64,000 nucleotides of DNA from the NCBI RefSeq assembly GCF_009674495.1, contig NZ_WKJN01000006.1:62001-126000 (forward strand). The letters run 5' to 3'. The first letter of the stretch is position 1, and the number at the start of each line of letters is the position of its first letter. This stretch comes from Duganella alba (GTDB lineage: Bacteria; Pseudomonadota; Gammaproteobacteria; Burkholderiales; Burkholderiaceae_D). Under the pieces are notes generated by a model. It saw nothing but the letters and a program-made list of their open reading frames with translations. It ran no database searches and had not been told where the DNA came from. The position numbers were made by a program, and so were the translations under genes. Of this stretch, positions 56,575 through 64,000 are shown one piece after another.

Positions 56575-57392
56575 CCCACCCCAAGGTAAGCATTGATCAC
56601 GTCCTGATTGCCGCGCACTTCATCCGGCGTGCCGTCGCCGATTTTCTTGCCGTAGTCGAGCACCACCACGCGGTCCGAGATATCCATCACCACGCCCATG
56701 TCATGCTCGATCAGCACGATGGTGGTGCCGAATTGATCGTTGACGTCGAGGATGAAGCGGCACATGTCCTGCTTTTCCTCGACATTCATGCCGGCCATGG
56801 GCTCGTCCAGCAGCAGGATCTCCGGTTCGGCGGCCAGCGCGCGGCCCAGTTCCACGCGCTTTTGCAGGCCGTAGGGCAGGCGACCGACCGGCGTCTTGCG
56901 GATGGCTTGAATCTCCAGGAAGTCGATGATCTCTTCGGCCTTGATGCGGTGGGCGATTTCCTCGCGCCGCGCCGGTCCCCAGTACAGCGCCTGCATCAGG
57001 AAGTTGGATGTCATCTTCAGGTTACGGCCGGTCATGATGTTGTCGAGGACCGTCATGCCCTTGAACAGCGCGATATTCTGGAAGGTGCGGGCGATGCCGG
57101 ATTTGGCGGCGGCGTGGCAGTCCATATTCCTGCGCACCTCGCCGCGATAGACGATCTCCCCTTGTTGCGGACGATACACGCCGTTGATCACGTTGAGCAT
57201 CGAGCTTTTGCCGGCGCCATTCGGGCCGATGATGGCGCGGATCTCGTGCTGGCGCACGTCGAAGGAAATGTCGGTCAGCGCCTTCACGCCGCCGAACGAC
57301 AGCGAGATGTTTTTCAGGTCGAGGATCACCGCGCCCGTTTCGCGCCGCGCCGGCGTCGTGCCGAAATGTGCCTCTGGCTCGTTCATTTGCAT
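56568..57392 (-). CDS. livG: Branched-chain-type ABC transporter ATPase (LivG-like)
   Basis: 274 residues. Walker A IGPNGAGKSS, signature LPYGLQKRVELGRALA and Walker B ILLLDEPMAGMN; the LivG-type motif ARTFQNIALFKGMTVLDNIM. Lies 19 bases after the ligase gene and overlaps the livH start. Partner of the ATPase at 52478. Confidence 0.92.
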   Translation of the reverse strand: MQMNEPEAHFGTTPARRETGAVILDLKNISLSFGGVKALTDISFDVRQHEIRAIIGPNGAGKSSMLNVINGVYRPQQGEIVYRGEVRRNMDCHAAAKSGIARTFQNIALFKGMTVLDNIMTGRNLKMTSNFLMQALYWGPARREEIAHRIKAEEIIDFLEIQAIRKTPVGRLPYGLQKRVELGRALAAEPEILLLDEPMAGMNVEEKQDMCRFILDVNDQFGTTIVLIEHDMGVVMDISDRVVVLDYGKKIGDGTPDEVRGNQDVINAYLGVGC

Positions 57393-57411
57393 TTGCGCCT
57401 CCCGCCCTCTG

Positions 57412-59355
57412 TTATGCCGCGGCCTGCACTGCAGGATAGGTCTTGCAGGATTCGATCTTCAGATCCGCCGCCACCAGGCCGGTGCGGCCATCCTCGAACT
57501 TGACCAGCGTTTCGATGTGCTGCGCGGCCTTGCCGCCGTAGAGCGCATCGATCAGCACCGCATACTTTTCGGCGACGAATTTGCGGCGCACCTTGCGCGT
57601 GCGGGTTAGCTCATCGTCGTCCGGGTCCAGCTCCTTGTGCAGCACCAGGTAGCGGTGGATCTGCGTGTCGCTCATCGCAGCTTCGGCGGCCAGGTCGGCG
57701 TTGACCTGTTCGATGCAGTCCTTCACCAGTCCATACACGGCGGGATGCGCGGCCAGGTCGGTGTAGCCGGAATAGGCGATGCTGCGGCGTTCCGCCCAGT
57801 TGCCCACAGCCTCCATATCGATGTTGATGAAGGCGCACACCGCATCGCGCCGGTCGCCGAACACCACCGCCTCCTTGATGAAGGGGAAGAACTTGAGTTT
57901 GTTCTCGACGTAGTTGGGCGCGAAGATGGCGCCGCTGTTCATGCGGCCGACGTCGGCGGCGCGGTCGATGATCTTCAGGTGGCCGTCGCTGTCGAACAGG
58001 CCGGCGTCGCCGGTGTGGAAGTAGCCCTGCGCGTCGATCGCTTCACTGGTGGCGTCGGGACGCTTGTAGTAGCAGTCCATCAGCGTCGGCGACTTGACCA
58101 GCACTTCGCCGTTGTCGGCCAGCTTGACCTCGACGCCGGGCGCCGGCAGGCCGACGCTGTCGAACTTGATCTGGCCGTCCGGTTGCAGACAGATGTAGGC
58201 GCAGGTTTCGGTGGAGCCGTAGAACTGCTTCAGATTCACGCCGATGGAGCGATAGAAGCGGAACAGATCCGGTCCGATCGCGGCGCCGGCGGTGTAGGCG
58301 ACGCGGATGCGCGACATGCCCAGCACATTCTTCAGCGGTCCGTAGACCAGCGCCTTGCCCAGCGCGTAGCGCAGGCGGTCGCCCAGCGGCACCGGCTTGT
58401 TGTCTAAAATTTGAGCACCGCAGCGCCGCGCCACGCCCATAAAGTAGTGGAACATGCGGCGCTTGATGGCGCCGGCGTCCTCCATCCGTATCATCACCGT
58501 GGTCAGCATGTTTTCGAACACGCGCGGCGGGGCGAAGTAATAAGTGGGGCCGATTTCGCGCATATCGGTCATCACGGTCTCGCCGGATTCGGGGCAGTTG
58601 ACGGTGAAGCCGGCGGTCATGGCCTGGGCGAAGGAGAACAGGCAGTCGCCTACCCACGCCATCGGCAGGTAGGACAGGATGTCTTCCTGATCGGTGAGGT
58701 GTTCGAAACCGACGCCGCCCGTGCCGGCCGCCGTCAGCGCGGCGTGGGTCTGGCACACGCCCTTGGGCTTGCCGGTGGTGCCCGAGGTGTAGAGGATGAT
58801 GGCGTTGTCGCCGCCCCGGCCTTCGGCCACGTTGGCTTCGAAAAATCCGGGATGCGCCTTGTCCCAGGCGCGGCCCAGCTCCTGCAACCGGGCGAAGGAC
58901 AGCAGGCCTTGCTGCCGGTAGTGGCGCATGCCGCGCTCGTCGTCGTAGGCGACGTGGCGGATGTGTGGGTATTGGGATTGCAATTCAAGCAACTTGTCGA
59001 CCTGTTCCTGGTCTTCGACGATGGCATACTGGATCTCGGCGTTTTCCAGTACGTAGGCCATGTCGGCGGCCGGCGCGTCCTGGTACAGCGGCACCGGCAC
59101 ACCGCCCAGGCATTGGGCGGCCAGCATCGACCAGTACAGGCGCGGGCGGTTGTCGCCGATGATGGCCAGGTTCATGCCCCGTTTAAAGCCGAGCGCGGCC
59201 AGGCCGCAGGCGAGGGCGCGCACTTCGCCGTTGACCTCGGCCCAATTCCAGGTCTGCCAGATGCCCAGGTACTTTTCGCGGAACGCGGGCTTGCCGGGCC
59301 GGATCTGGCCGTGCGCGAGCAGTCGCCGAGGAAAGGTCTCGTGTTCGTTGTGCAC
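57412..59355 (-). CDS. Long-chain AMP-forming acyl-CoA ligase
   Basis: 647 residues from GTG 59355 (MHNEHETFPRRLLAHG), with AGGAG six bases before it; the longer open frame to 59466 was rejected. The adenylation loop IILYTSGTTGKPKGVCQTH, GSTETCAYI and DGHLKIIDRAADVG are intact. It groups with long-chain/aromatic acid ligases beside liv-type transporters and would trap imported carboxylic acids as CoA esters. First gene of the seven-gene operon ligase-livG-livH-livM-binding protein-livF-PaaK-like. Confidence 0.9.
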   Translation of the reverse strand: MHNEHETFPRRLLAHGQIRPGKPAFREKYLGIWQTWNWAEVNGEVRALACGLAALGFKRGMNLAIIGDNRPRLYWSMLAAQCLGGVPVPLYQDAPAADMAYVLENAEIQYAIVEDQEQVDKLLELQSQYPHIRHVAYDDERGMRHYRQQGLLSFARLQELGRAWDKAHPGFFEANVAEGRGGDNAIILYTSGTTGKPKGVCQTHAALTAAGTGGVGFEHLTDQEDILSYLPMAWVGDCLFSFAQAMTAGFTVNCPESGETVMTDMREIGPTYYFAPPRVFENMLTTVMIRMEDAGAIKRRMFHYFMGVARRCGAQILDNKPVPLGDRLRYALGKALVYGPLKNVLGMSRIRVAYTAGAAIGPDLFRFYRSIGVNLKQFYGSTETCAYICLQPDGQIKFDSVGLPAPGVEVKLADNGEVLVKSPTLMDCYYKRPDATSEAIDAQGYFHTGDAGLFDSDGHLKIIDRAADVGRMNSGAIFAPNYVENKLKFFPFIKEAVVFGDRRDAVCAFINIDMEAVGNWAERRSIAYSGYTDLAAHPAVYGLVKDCIEQVNADLAAEAAMSDTQIHRYLVLHKELDPDDDELTRTRKVRRKFVAEKYAVLIDALYGGKAAQHIETLVKFEDGRTGLVAADLKIESCKTYPAVQAAA

Positions 59356-59400
59356 CAGTGTCTCCTGTTGCTGTTTTGTTTTTTTGTGTGATGATATTAG

Positions 59401-59437
59401 CCTGCCGCGAGGAGGCAGGTTGTCTTTTCGACGACAA
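59401..59437. promoter_or_regulatory. Candidate operators between ligase and Crp/Fnr genes
   Basis: Two adjacent inverted repeats: CCTGCC-N7-GGCAGG (59401-59419) and TTGTC-N8-GACAA (59420-59437). They lie in the 113-bp divergent gap, where the Crp/Fnr-type regulator would act. Confidence 0.4.
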
Positions 59438-59468
59438 TTCACGGACTTTTCTATGGTGCATCGCAAAA

Positions 59469-60158
59469 ATGTCTGATCGAGATCAAATTACTTTGAAGGA
59501 AGCATTGCGTTCCGCGATCTGGGCGAAAGACCTGACGCCGGAACAAATGGCGCGCGTCGAGGCCGACACCTTTGAAACCTTTGTGCCGAAGGGTGGTTAT
59601 GTCTGCCGCAAAGGGGAAATGGTCGAGAATTGGCTGGGTATTATCGATGGCATGGTGAAGATGAATAATTTTTCTTCCAATGGTAAAAGCGTGACTTTTA
59701 CCGGTGTGCCGACCGGCGGCTGGTTTGGCGAAGGCACGGTGTTAAAAAATGAAACCTTGAAATATGACGCCATGGCATTGCGCGACAGCCGCATCGCACG
59801 CATGCCGGTCGCGACATTCATGTGGCTGCTGGATAATAGTCTGCCTTTTAGCCGATTCCTGCTGATGCAATTAAACGAGCGCCTCGGTCAGTTTATCGGC
59901 ATGGTGGAAAACGATCGTTTATTGAATCCGGATACGCGCGTGGCGCGCTGTCTGGCGTCGTTATACCATTCGCATTTATATCCCAGCCTGGAGAAAAGCG
60001 TGCATATCTCGCAGGAGGAACTGGGATTATTATCCGGCGCCTCGCGCCAGCGCGCGAATCAGGCTTTGCAGCTGCTGGAAAGGCAAGGCCTGCTCAGTCT
60101 TGATTATGGCGGTATTCGTATACTCGATCTGGAGGGGTTACGGCGTTATGAGGCTTAG
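59469..60158 (+). CDS. Crp/Fnr-family transcriptional regulator
   Basis: 229 residues from ATG 59469 (MSDRDQITLKEALR). The N-terminal cyclic-nucleotide-like beta barrel has GGWFGEGTVLKNETLKYDAM in place of the Arg/Ser cAMP-contacting loop, so cAMP is probably not the ligand. No Fnr-type Cys cluster. The winged helix-turn-helix is ISQEELGLLSGASRQRANQA. Divergent from the ligase-liv operon and so its probable regulator. Confidence 0.88.
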   Translation: MSDRDQITLKEALRSAIWAKDLTPEQMARVEADTFETFVPKGGYVCRKGEMVENWLGIIDGMVKMNNFSSNGKSVTFTGVPTGGWFGEGTVLKNETLKYDAMALRDSRIARMPVATFMWLLDNSLPFSRFLLMQLNERLGQFIGMVENDRLLNPDTRVARCLASLYHSHLYPSLEKSVHISQEELGLLSGASRQRANQALQLLERQGLLSLDYGGIRILDLEGLRRYEA

Positions 60159-60183
60159 CAGGCTTTTTTTTCGCCAAAGCATG

Positions 60184-61098
60184 CTAATAATTGGCATGTA
60201 TCCGCCAATTTCCGGCGCGTGCAAGGTCGATGAAGGCCCTCAGCTTGGCCTGCTGCTGGGTGCGGGCGGGAAAGTAAAGATATAGTCCGGACGTCGGCGG
60301 AATAAATTCCGACAGTGTTTTATGCAGCCGTCCTGCCGCCAGATCGGCGGTGATTTCCATTTCAGGCAGATAAGCCAGACCTTGCGACTGACGGCAGAAA
60401 TCGGCGATTAAAGCCGTATCGTTGGCGATTAATCCGCCGCCGGTTTCCACTTCAAAATCCTGCGCATTACGCGAAAAGCGCCAGCGGTGCAAAGCGCCGG
60501 AACCGGTAAACCGATAACGTATCGTTTGCCGTGTAATTAAATCTTCCGGCGTGTCCGGGTGACCATATTCTCTAAAATAATCGGCCGAGCCTACGACACA
60601 CCATTCCAGTTGCGCTGTCAGCGGCACCATCACCATATCCTGGGCCACAGCTTGTCCCAGCCGTATGCCGGCATCGAAGCCGCCTGCGATTAAATCGATG
60701 GCGCCGTCATCCAGTGATATATCCAATGTTATCTCGGGATATTCTCGACGGAATTGCGGAACCAGCGTGGTTAAAACCAGTCGACCCAGATTGCGCGGCA
60801 CGGTTAAACGCAGCGTGCCTATTGGTTTGTCGCGGTAAACATTCAAGGCGGAAAAAGCGTCGTCTATTTGCGACGTTGCCGAACGCAGTTGCGCATATAA
60901 GGCTGCGCCGGCCTCCGTCAGCGCCACGCTGCGCGTTGTGCGTTTGAACAAAACCACGCCGTGGCGCTGCTCCAGCATCTTGATGGCCTTGCTGGCGGCC
61001 GTGGTGGTGATGCCTGTTTTTGCGGCAGCAGCGCTGAAACTGCGCTGCTCGGCCACCGCCAGGAAGGTCCGGACGCCGTCGAGGGAAGCTGTCTTCAT
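60184..61098 (-). CDS. LysR-family transcriptional regulator
   Basis: 304 residues. N-terminal helix-turn-helix [20 protein letters not shown] and [20 protein letters not shown], followed by [12 protein letters not shown] and a periplasmic-binding-like effector domain. Divergent from the SDR gene, the classical LysR arrangement, and so its likely activator or repressor. Confidence 0.92.
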   Translation of the reverse strand: MKTASLDGVRTFLAVAEQRSFSAAAAKTGITTTAASKAIKMLEQRHGVVLFKRTTRSVALTEAGAALYAQLRSATSQIDDAFSALNVYRDKPIGTLRLTVPRNLGRLVLTTLVPQFRREYPEITLDISLDDGAIDLIAGGFDAGIRLGQAVAQDMVMVPLTAQLEWCVVGSADYFREYGHPDTPEDLITRQTIRYRFTGSGALHRWRFSRNAQDFEVETGGGLIANDTALIADFCRQSQGLAYLPEMEITADLAAGRLHKTLSEFIPPTSGLYLYFPARTQQQAKLRAFIDLARAGNWRIHANY

Positions 61099-61110
61099 GA
61101 TCTTAATTGT

Positions 61111-61123
61111 GAACTTATGGTTC
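61111..61123. promoter_or_regulatory. Candidate LysR operator
   Basis: GAAC-TTATG-GTTC, an interrupted palindrome 12 bases from the lysR start in the divergent gap. Position fits an autoregulatory site; sequence evidence alone is thin. Confidence 0.4.
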
Positions 61124-61201
61124 AGAGAGCATATCAGTTTGCGGTCTTTAAGATCACAATCGTCCCGCCTAAGATGGCCGTTTCAATCAACGGGGGACAT
61201 C

Positions 61202-61975
61202 ATGTTTTCTTTGCAAAACCAACGGGTACTGGTCACGGGCGGCACCAAAGGCGTCGGTCGGGAGGTGGTGGCGCTGATGCACGCCGAGGGCGCGCGCGTG
61301 CTGACCACCGCCCGCAGCCCGGGCGATCAACTGCCGCCGGGTGCTGTCTTTATTGCTGCCGACCTGACCACGGCGCAGGGCTGCACCGCTGTCGCGCAGG
61401 CGGTGCGGGAACACCTGGGCGGCGTCGACCTGATTGTCCACGTGGCGGGCGGCTCCAAGGCGCCGGTCGGCGGCTTTGCCGTGCTGGACGATGACGAATG
61501 GGCGCAGGCGCTGAATTTCAACCTGATGCCGTCCGTCCGCCTGGACCGTGCCCTGCTGCCGGGCATGCTGGAGCAGGGCAAGGGCGTGATTATCCACGTC
61601 ACCTCGATCCAGAGTCGGCTGCCGCTGCCGGAGTCGACCACCGCTTACGCGGCGGCCAAGGCGGCGCTGTCCACCTACAGCAAAAGCCTGTCGAAGGAAG
61701 TCAGCCCCAAGGGCGTGCGGGTGTTGCGCGTGTCGCCGGGCTGGATCGAGACCGATGCCGCCACCGCCTTCGTCAACGACCTGGCCGCCAAGGCCGGCAG
61801 CGGCTACGAGGCCGCGCGCCAGAGCGTGATGCAGGCGCTGGGCGGCATTCCGCTCGGCCGTCCGGCCCAGCCGCGCGAGGTGGCCGAGCTGATCGCCTTC
61901 CTGGCCTCGCCGCTGGCGGCCGGCCTGACCGGCCAGGAATACGTCATCGACGGCGGCACTATTCCTGTGGCCTGA
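61202..61975 (+). CDS. Short-chain dehydrogenase/reductase
   Basis: 257 residues from ATG 61202. Nucleotide-binding TGGTKGVG, catalytic Ser in HVTSIQS and Tyr/Lys in [12 protein letters not shown] are all present, and the C-terminal [10 protein letters not shown] is typical of classical SDRs. NAD(P)-dependent oxidoreductase; substrate unknown. Starts about 100 bases from the divergent LysR gene. Confidence 0.92.
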   Translation: MFSLQNQRVLVTGGTKGVGREVVALMHAEGARVLTTARSPGDQLPPGAVFIAADLTTAQGCTAVAQAVREHLGGVDLIVHVAGGSKAPVGGFAVLDDDEWAQALNFNLMPSVRLDRALLPGMLEQGKGVIIHVTSIQSRLPLPESTTAYAAAKAALSTYSKSLSKEVSPKGVRVLRVSPGWIETDAATAFVNDLAAKAGSGYEAARQSVMQALGGIPLGRPAQPREVAELIAFLASPLAAGLTGQEYVIDGGTIPVA

Positions 61976-62057
61976 GCGTCCGCCGGAGGGAGGGCATTCG
62001 GAGTATCATAGCGACAAGCTATGCCGCAGCGGCGGCGCACGGAATTTGAACTCTGCC

Positions 62058-63872
62058 ATGCATACTCCAGACCCCTCCCAAGTCGCCGAGCGCCTCGCGT
62101 TGCTGCGGGCCGCCATGCGCCAGTCAGGCATCGACGCGCTGATGATTCCATCGGCCGATCCGCACCTGTCCGAATACCTGCCCGAGCGCTGGCAGGGCCG
62201 CGAATGGGCCACGGGTTTCACCGGCTCGGTCGGCACCTTCATCGTCACGCCGGAATTCGCCGGCCTGTGGACCGACGCCCGCTACTGGACCCAGGCCGAG
62301 CAGCAACTGGCCGAAACCGGCATCCAGCTGATGAAGCTGACCTCCGGCGCCAGCGTGCAGTATGTGGACTGGCTGGCCGGCCACCTGAAATCCGGCCAGA
62401 CGCTGGCCGTTGACGGCGCCGTGCTGGGCCTGGCCATCGCGCGCCTGCTGCAAACCGCGCTGGACGCCAAAGACGTCAAGCTGCGCACCGACCTCGATCT
62501 GCTGCAACAGGTGTGGCAGGACCGCCCGCCGCTGCCGGCCGCGCCGGTGTACGAGCATCTGCCGCCCTACGCGTCGAAAAGCCGCAGCGGCAAGCTGGCC
62601 GACCTGCGCGGCGCGATGCAGCAGGCCGGCGCCAACCGCCATTTGATCTCGACGCTGGACGATATCGCCTATTTGTTCAATTTGCGCGGCGCCGATGTCA
62701 ATTACAACCCGATTTTCCTGTCGCATGCGCTGGTGACGCCGACCCGCGCCACGCTGTACGTCGCCGACGGCAAGATCTCGCCCGACCTGCGCGCCGCGCT
62801 GGCGGACGAAGGCATCGAGGTCGCGCCCTACGAATCGGCCGCCGCCGCGCTGGCCGCCCTGCCTGCCGACAGCACCCTGCTGCTCGACCCGCGCCGCGTC
62901 ACCTACGGCACGCGCCAGTGGATACCGGCCAAGGTCAAAGTGGTCGAAGCGCTCAATCCGACCACGCTGGCCAAGTCGCGCAAGAGCGAACAGGACGCCA
63001 CCCACGTGCGCGCCACCATGGAGCAGGACGGCGCCGCGCTGTGCGAATTCTTCACCTGGCTGGAACAGACCCTGTCCAACCCGGACCGCGATCCGCTGAC
63101 CGAAGTCGACATCGACACGCACCTGACCGCCGCCCGCGCGCGCCGTCCCGGCTTCATCAGCCCGAGCTTCGCCACCATCGCCGGCTTCGGCGCCAACGGC
63201 GCCATCATGCATTACCGCGCCACCGAGGCGCGCCACGCCACCATCGAAGGCAACGGCCTGCTGCTGATCGACTCCGGCGGCCAGTACCTGGGCGGCACCA
63301 CCGACATCACGCGCGTGGTGGCGGTCGGCCGCATCGGCGACGAGCACCGGCGCGATTTCACGCTGGTGCTGAAGGGGATGATCGCCTTGTCCGCCACCCG
63401 CTTCCCGCGCGGAACGAAATCGCCGATGCTGGACGCCATCGCCCGCGCACCGCTGTGGGCCGAAGGCCTGGACTTCGGCCACGGCACCGGCCACGGTGTC
63501 GGCTACTTCCTGAATGTGCACGAAGGCCCGCAGTCGATTTCGCCGTCGGCCATGCCGGAGCCGCACACCGCCATGGAGCCTGGGATGATCACCTCGATCG
63601 AGCCGGGCCTGTACCGGCCGGGCCGCTGGGGCATCCGCATCGAAAACCTGGTGCTGAACCGTGCCGCCGGCCAGGCCGAGTTCGGCGAATTCCTCAACTT
63701 CGAAACGCTGACGCTGTGCCCGATCGACACGCGCTGCATCGAACCCACGCTGCTGCGCGACGATGAAAAGCGCTGGCTGAACGATTACCACGCGACGGTG
63801 CGCAAGCGCCTGTCGCCACTGCTGTCCGGCGACGCGCTGGATTGGCTGAAAACCCGAACGGAGACCTTATGA
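62058..63872 (+). CDS. Aminopeptidase P family (M24B) metallopeptidase
   Basis: 604 residues from ATG 62058 (MHTPDPSQVAERLALL). This is the long three-domain form: two creatinase-like domains then a pita-bread catalytic domain. Metal ligands are in LLIDSGGQYLGGTTDITRV, GHGTGHGVGYFLNVHEGP, ITSIEPGLYR and GIRIENLVL. It would cut X-Pro N-terminal bonds with two Mn ions. Its stop overlaps the next start by four bases (ATGA). Confidence 0.92.
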   Translation: MHTPDPSQVAERLALLRAAMRQSGIDALMIPSADPHLSEYLPERWQGREWATGFTGSVGTFIVTPEFAGLWTDARYWTQAEQQLAETGIQLMKLTSGASVQYVDWLAGHLKSGQTLAVDGAVLGLAIARLLQTALDAKDVKLRTDLDLLQQVWQDRPPLPAAPVYEHLPPYASKSRSGKLADLRGAMQQAGANRHLISTLDDIAYLFNLRGADVNYNPIFLSHALVTPTRATLYVADGKISPDLRAALADEGIEVAPYESAAAALAALPADSTLLLDPRRVTYGTRQWIPAKVKVVEALNPTTLAKSRKSEQDATHVRATMEQDGAALCEFFTWLEQTLSNPDRDPLTEVDIDTHLTAARARRPGFISPSFATIAGFGANGAIMHYRATEARHATIEGNGLLLIDSGGQYLGGTTDITRVVAVGRIGDEHRRDFTLVLKGMIALSATRFPRGTKSPMLDAIARAPLWAEGLDFGHGTGHGVGYFLNVHEGPQSISPSAMPEPHTAMEPGMITSIEPGLYRPGRWGIRIENLVLNRAAGQAEFGEFLNFETLTLCPIDTRCIEPTLLRDDEKRWLNDYHATVRKRLSPLLSGDALDWLKTRTETL

Positions 63873-64000
63873 GCGGACGCGCGACCCGAGCCACATCAGC
63901 GATAGACCGCCTGAAACGCCGCACCGGCAACGAAAAATACTCGATGTCGGTGACCGGCAGCGGCCATTTCTTCCTGGCCGAAGGCGCCGGCAATCCGCCG
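63869..64000 (+). CDS. Hypothetical protein, truncated by window end
   Basis: The first 44 residues (MSGRATRATSAIDRLKRRTG, then SVTGSGHFFLAEGAGNPP) are visible. Coupled to aminopeptidase P by a four-base overlap. The basic N-terminus has no signal peptide. Too short to identify. Confidence 0.6.
   Translation, partial: MSGRATRATSAIDRLKRRTGNEKYSMSVTGSGHFFLAEGAGNPP

Noticed and set aside
59356..59466. Longer start for the acyl-CoA ligase (59466)
   Set aside because: The extension is basic and low-complexity, and GTG 59355 has a well-placed AGGAG and matches the family's start.

Overview
The window reads as a stretch of a high-GC betaproteobacterial chromosome close to the replication origin. 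The order mnmG-rsmG-parA-parB-atpIBEFHAGDC with parS sites beside it, the short-chain polyhydroxybutyrate hydrolases, the SlmA-type regulator and the branched-chain-type ABC/acyl-CoA ligase cluster suggest Oxalobacteraceae (Massilia/Duganella type). This is inference from gene content; no rRNA is present to settle it.

Layout. 1-4.2 kb: 3-hydroxybutyrate oligomer hydrolase (5' end missing), iron alcohol dehydrogenase and a TauE/SafE permease. 4.16-8.6 kb: two parS-like sites around a terminator, then mnmG-rsmG-parA-parB, with a perfect array of eight 9-bp units between rsmG and parA. 8.6-16 kb: a 37-bp perfect inverted repeat, a strong sigma70-like promoter and the complete F1Fo ATP synthase operon. 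16-21 kb: MFS efflux pump, AraC/PhzF pair, GST/CPBP protease pair and a ModA-like binding protein. 21-23 kb: a lower-GC pair made of an AAA/ABC-type ATPase and a TOPRIM-like protein, a candidate defence module. 23-29.7 kb: a membrane/polyamine gene block (DUF350, SPFH-SHOCT, twin DUF4178, an easily missed 59-residue Gly-rich peptide, S-adenosylmethionine decarboxylase) divergent from a membrane-embedded spermidine-synthase-like protein and a signal-anchored FAD oxidoreductase. 29.7-51.2 kb: mainly metabolic and stress genes (PPK2, gabD, two PHB-depolymerase-like esterases, glutathione peroxidase, rhodanese/FtrA, PabB-PabC fusion, SlmA, HAD, TraB, tRNA-Thr, argB, MBL hydrolase, nitronate monooxygenase, amidohydrolase, HPRT) plus a strikingly repetitive coiled-coil membrane protein. 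51.2-60.2 kb: a liv-type ABC transporter operon bracketed by two AMP-forming acyl-CoA ligase genes and faced by a Crp/Fnr regulator. 60.2-64 kb: LysR/SDR divergent pair, aminopeptidase P and a truncated downstream gene.

How the parts fit. ParA/ParB and the parS sites segregate the origin region. The ATP synthase operon is the main energy locus. Three hydrolases, a succinate-semialdehyde dehydrogenase and a ribbon-helix-helix regulator next to one hydrolase point to a polyhydroxybutyrate-storing lifestyle. The best candidates for something poorly described are the polyamine/SPFH membrane block, the ATPase/TOPRIM pair directly downstream of it, the 9-bp array before parA, and a family of GGGGTCAG hairpins found three times. 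No transposase gene, CRISPR array, rRNA or prophage was found, and no stretch longer than 300 bases lacks a gene.
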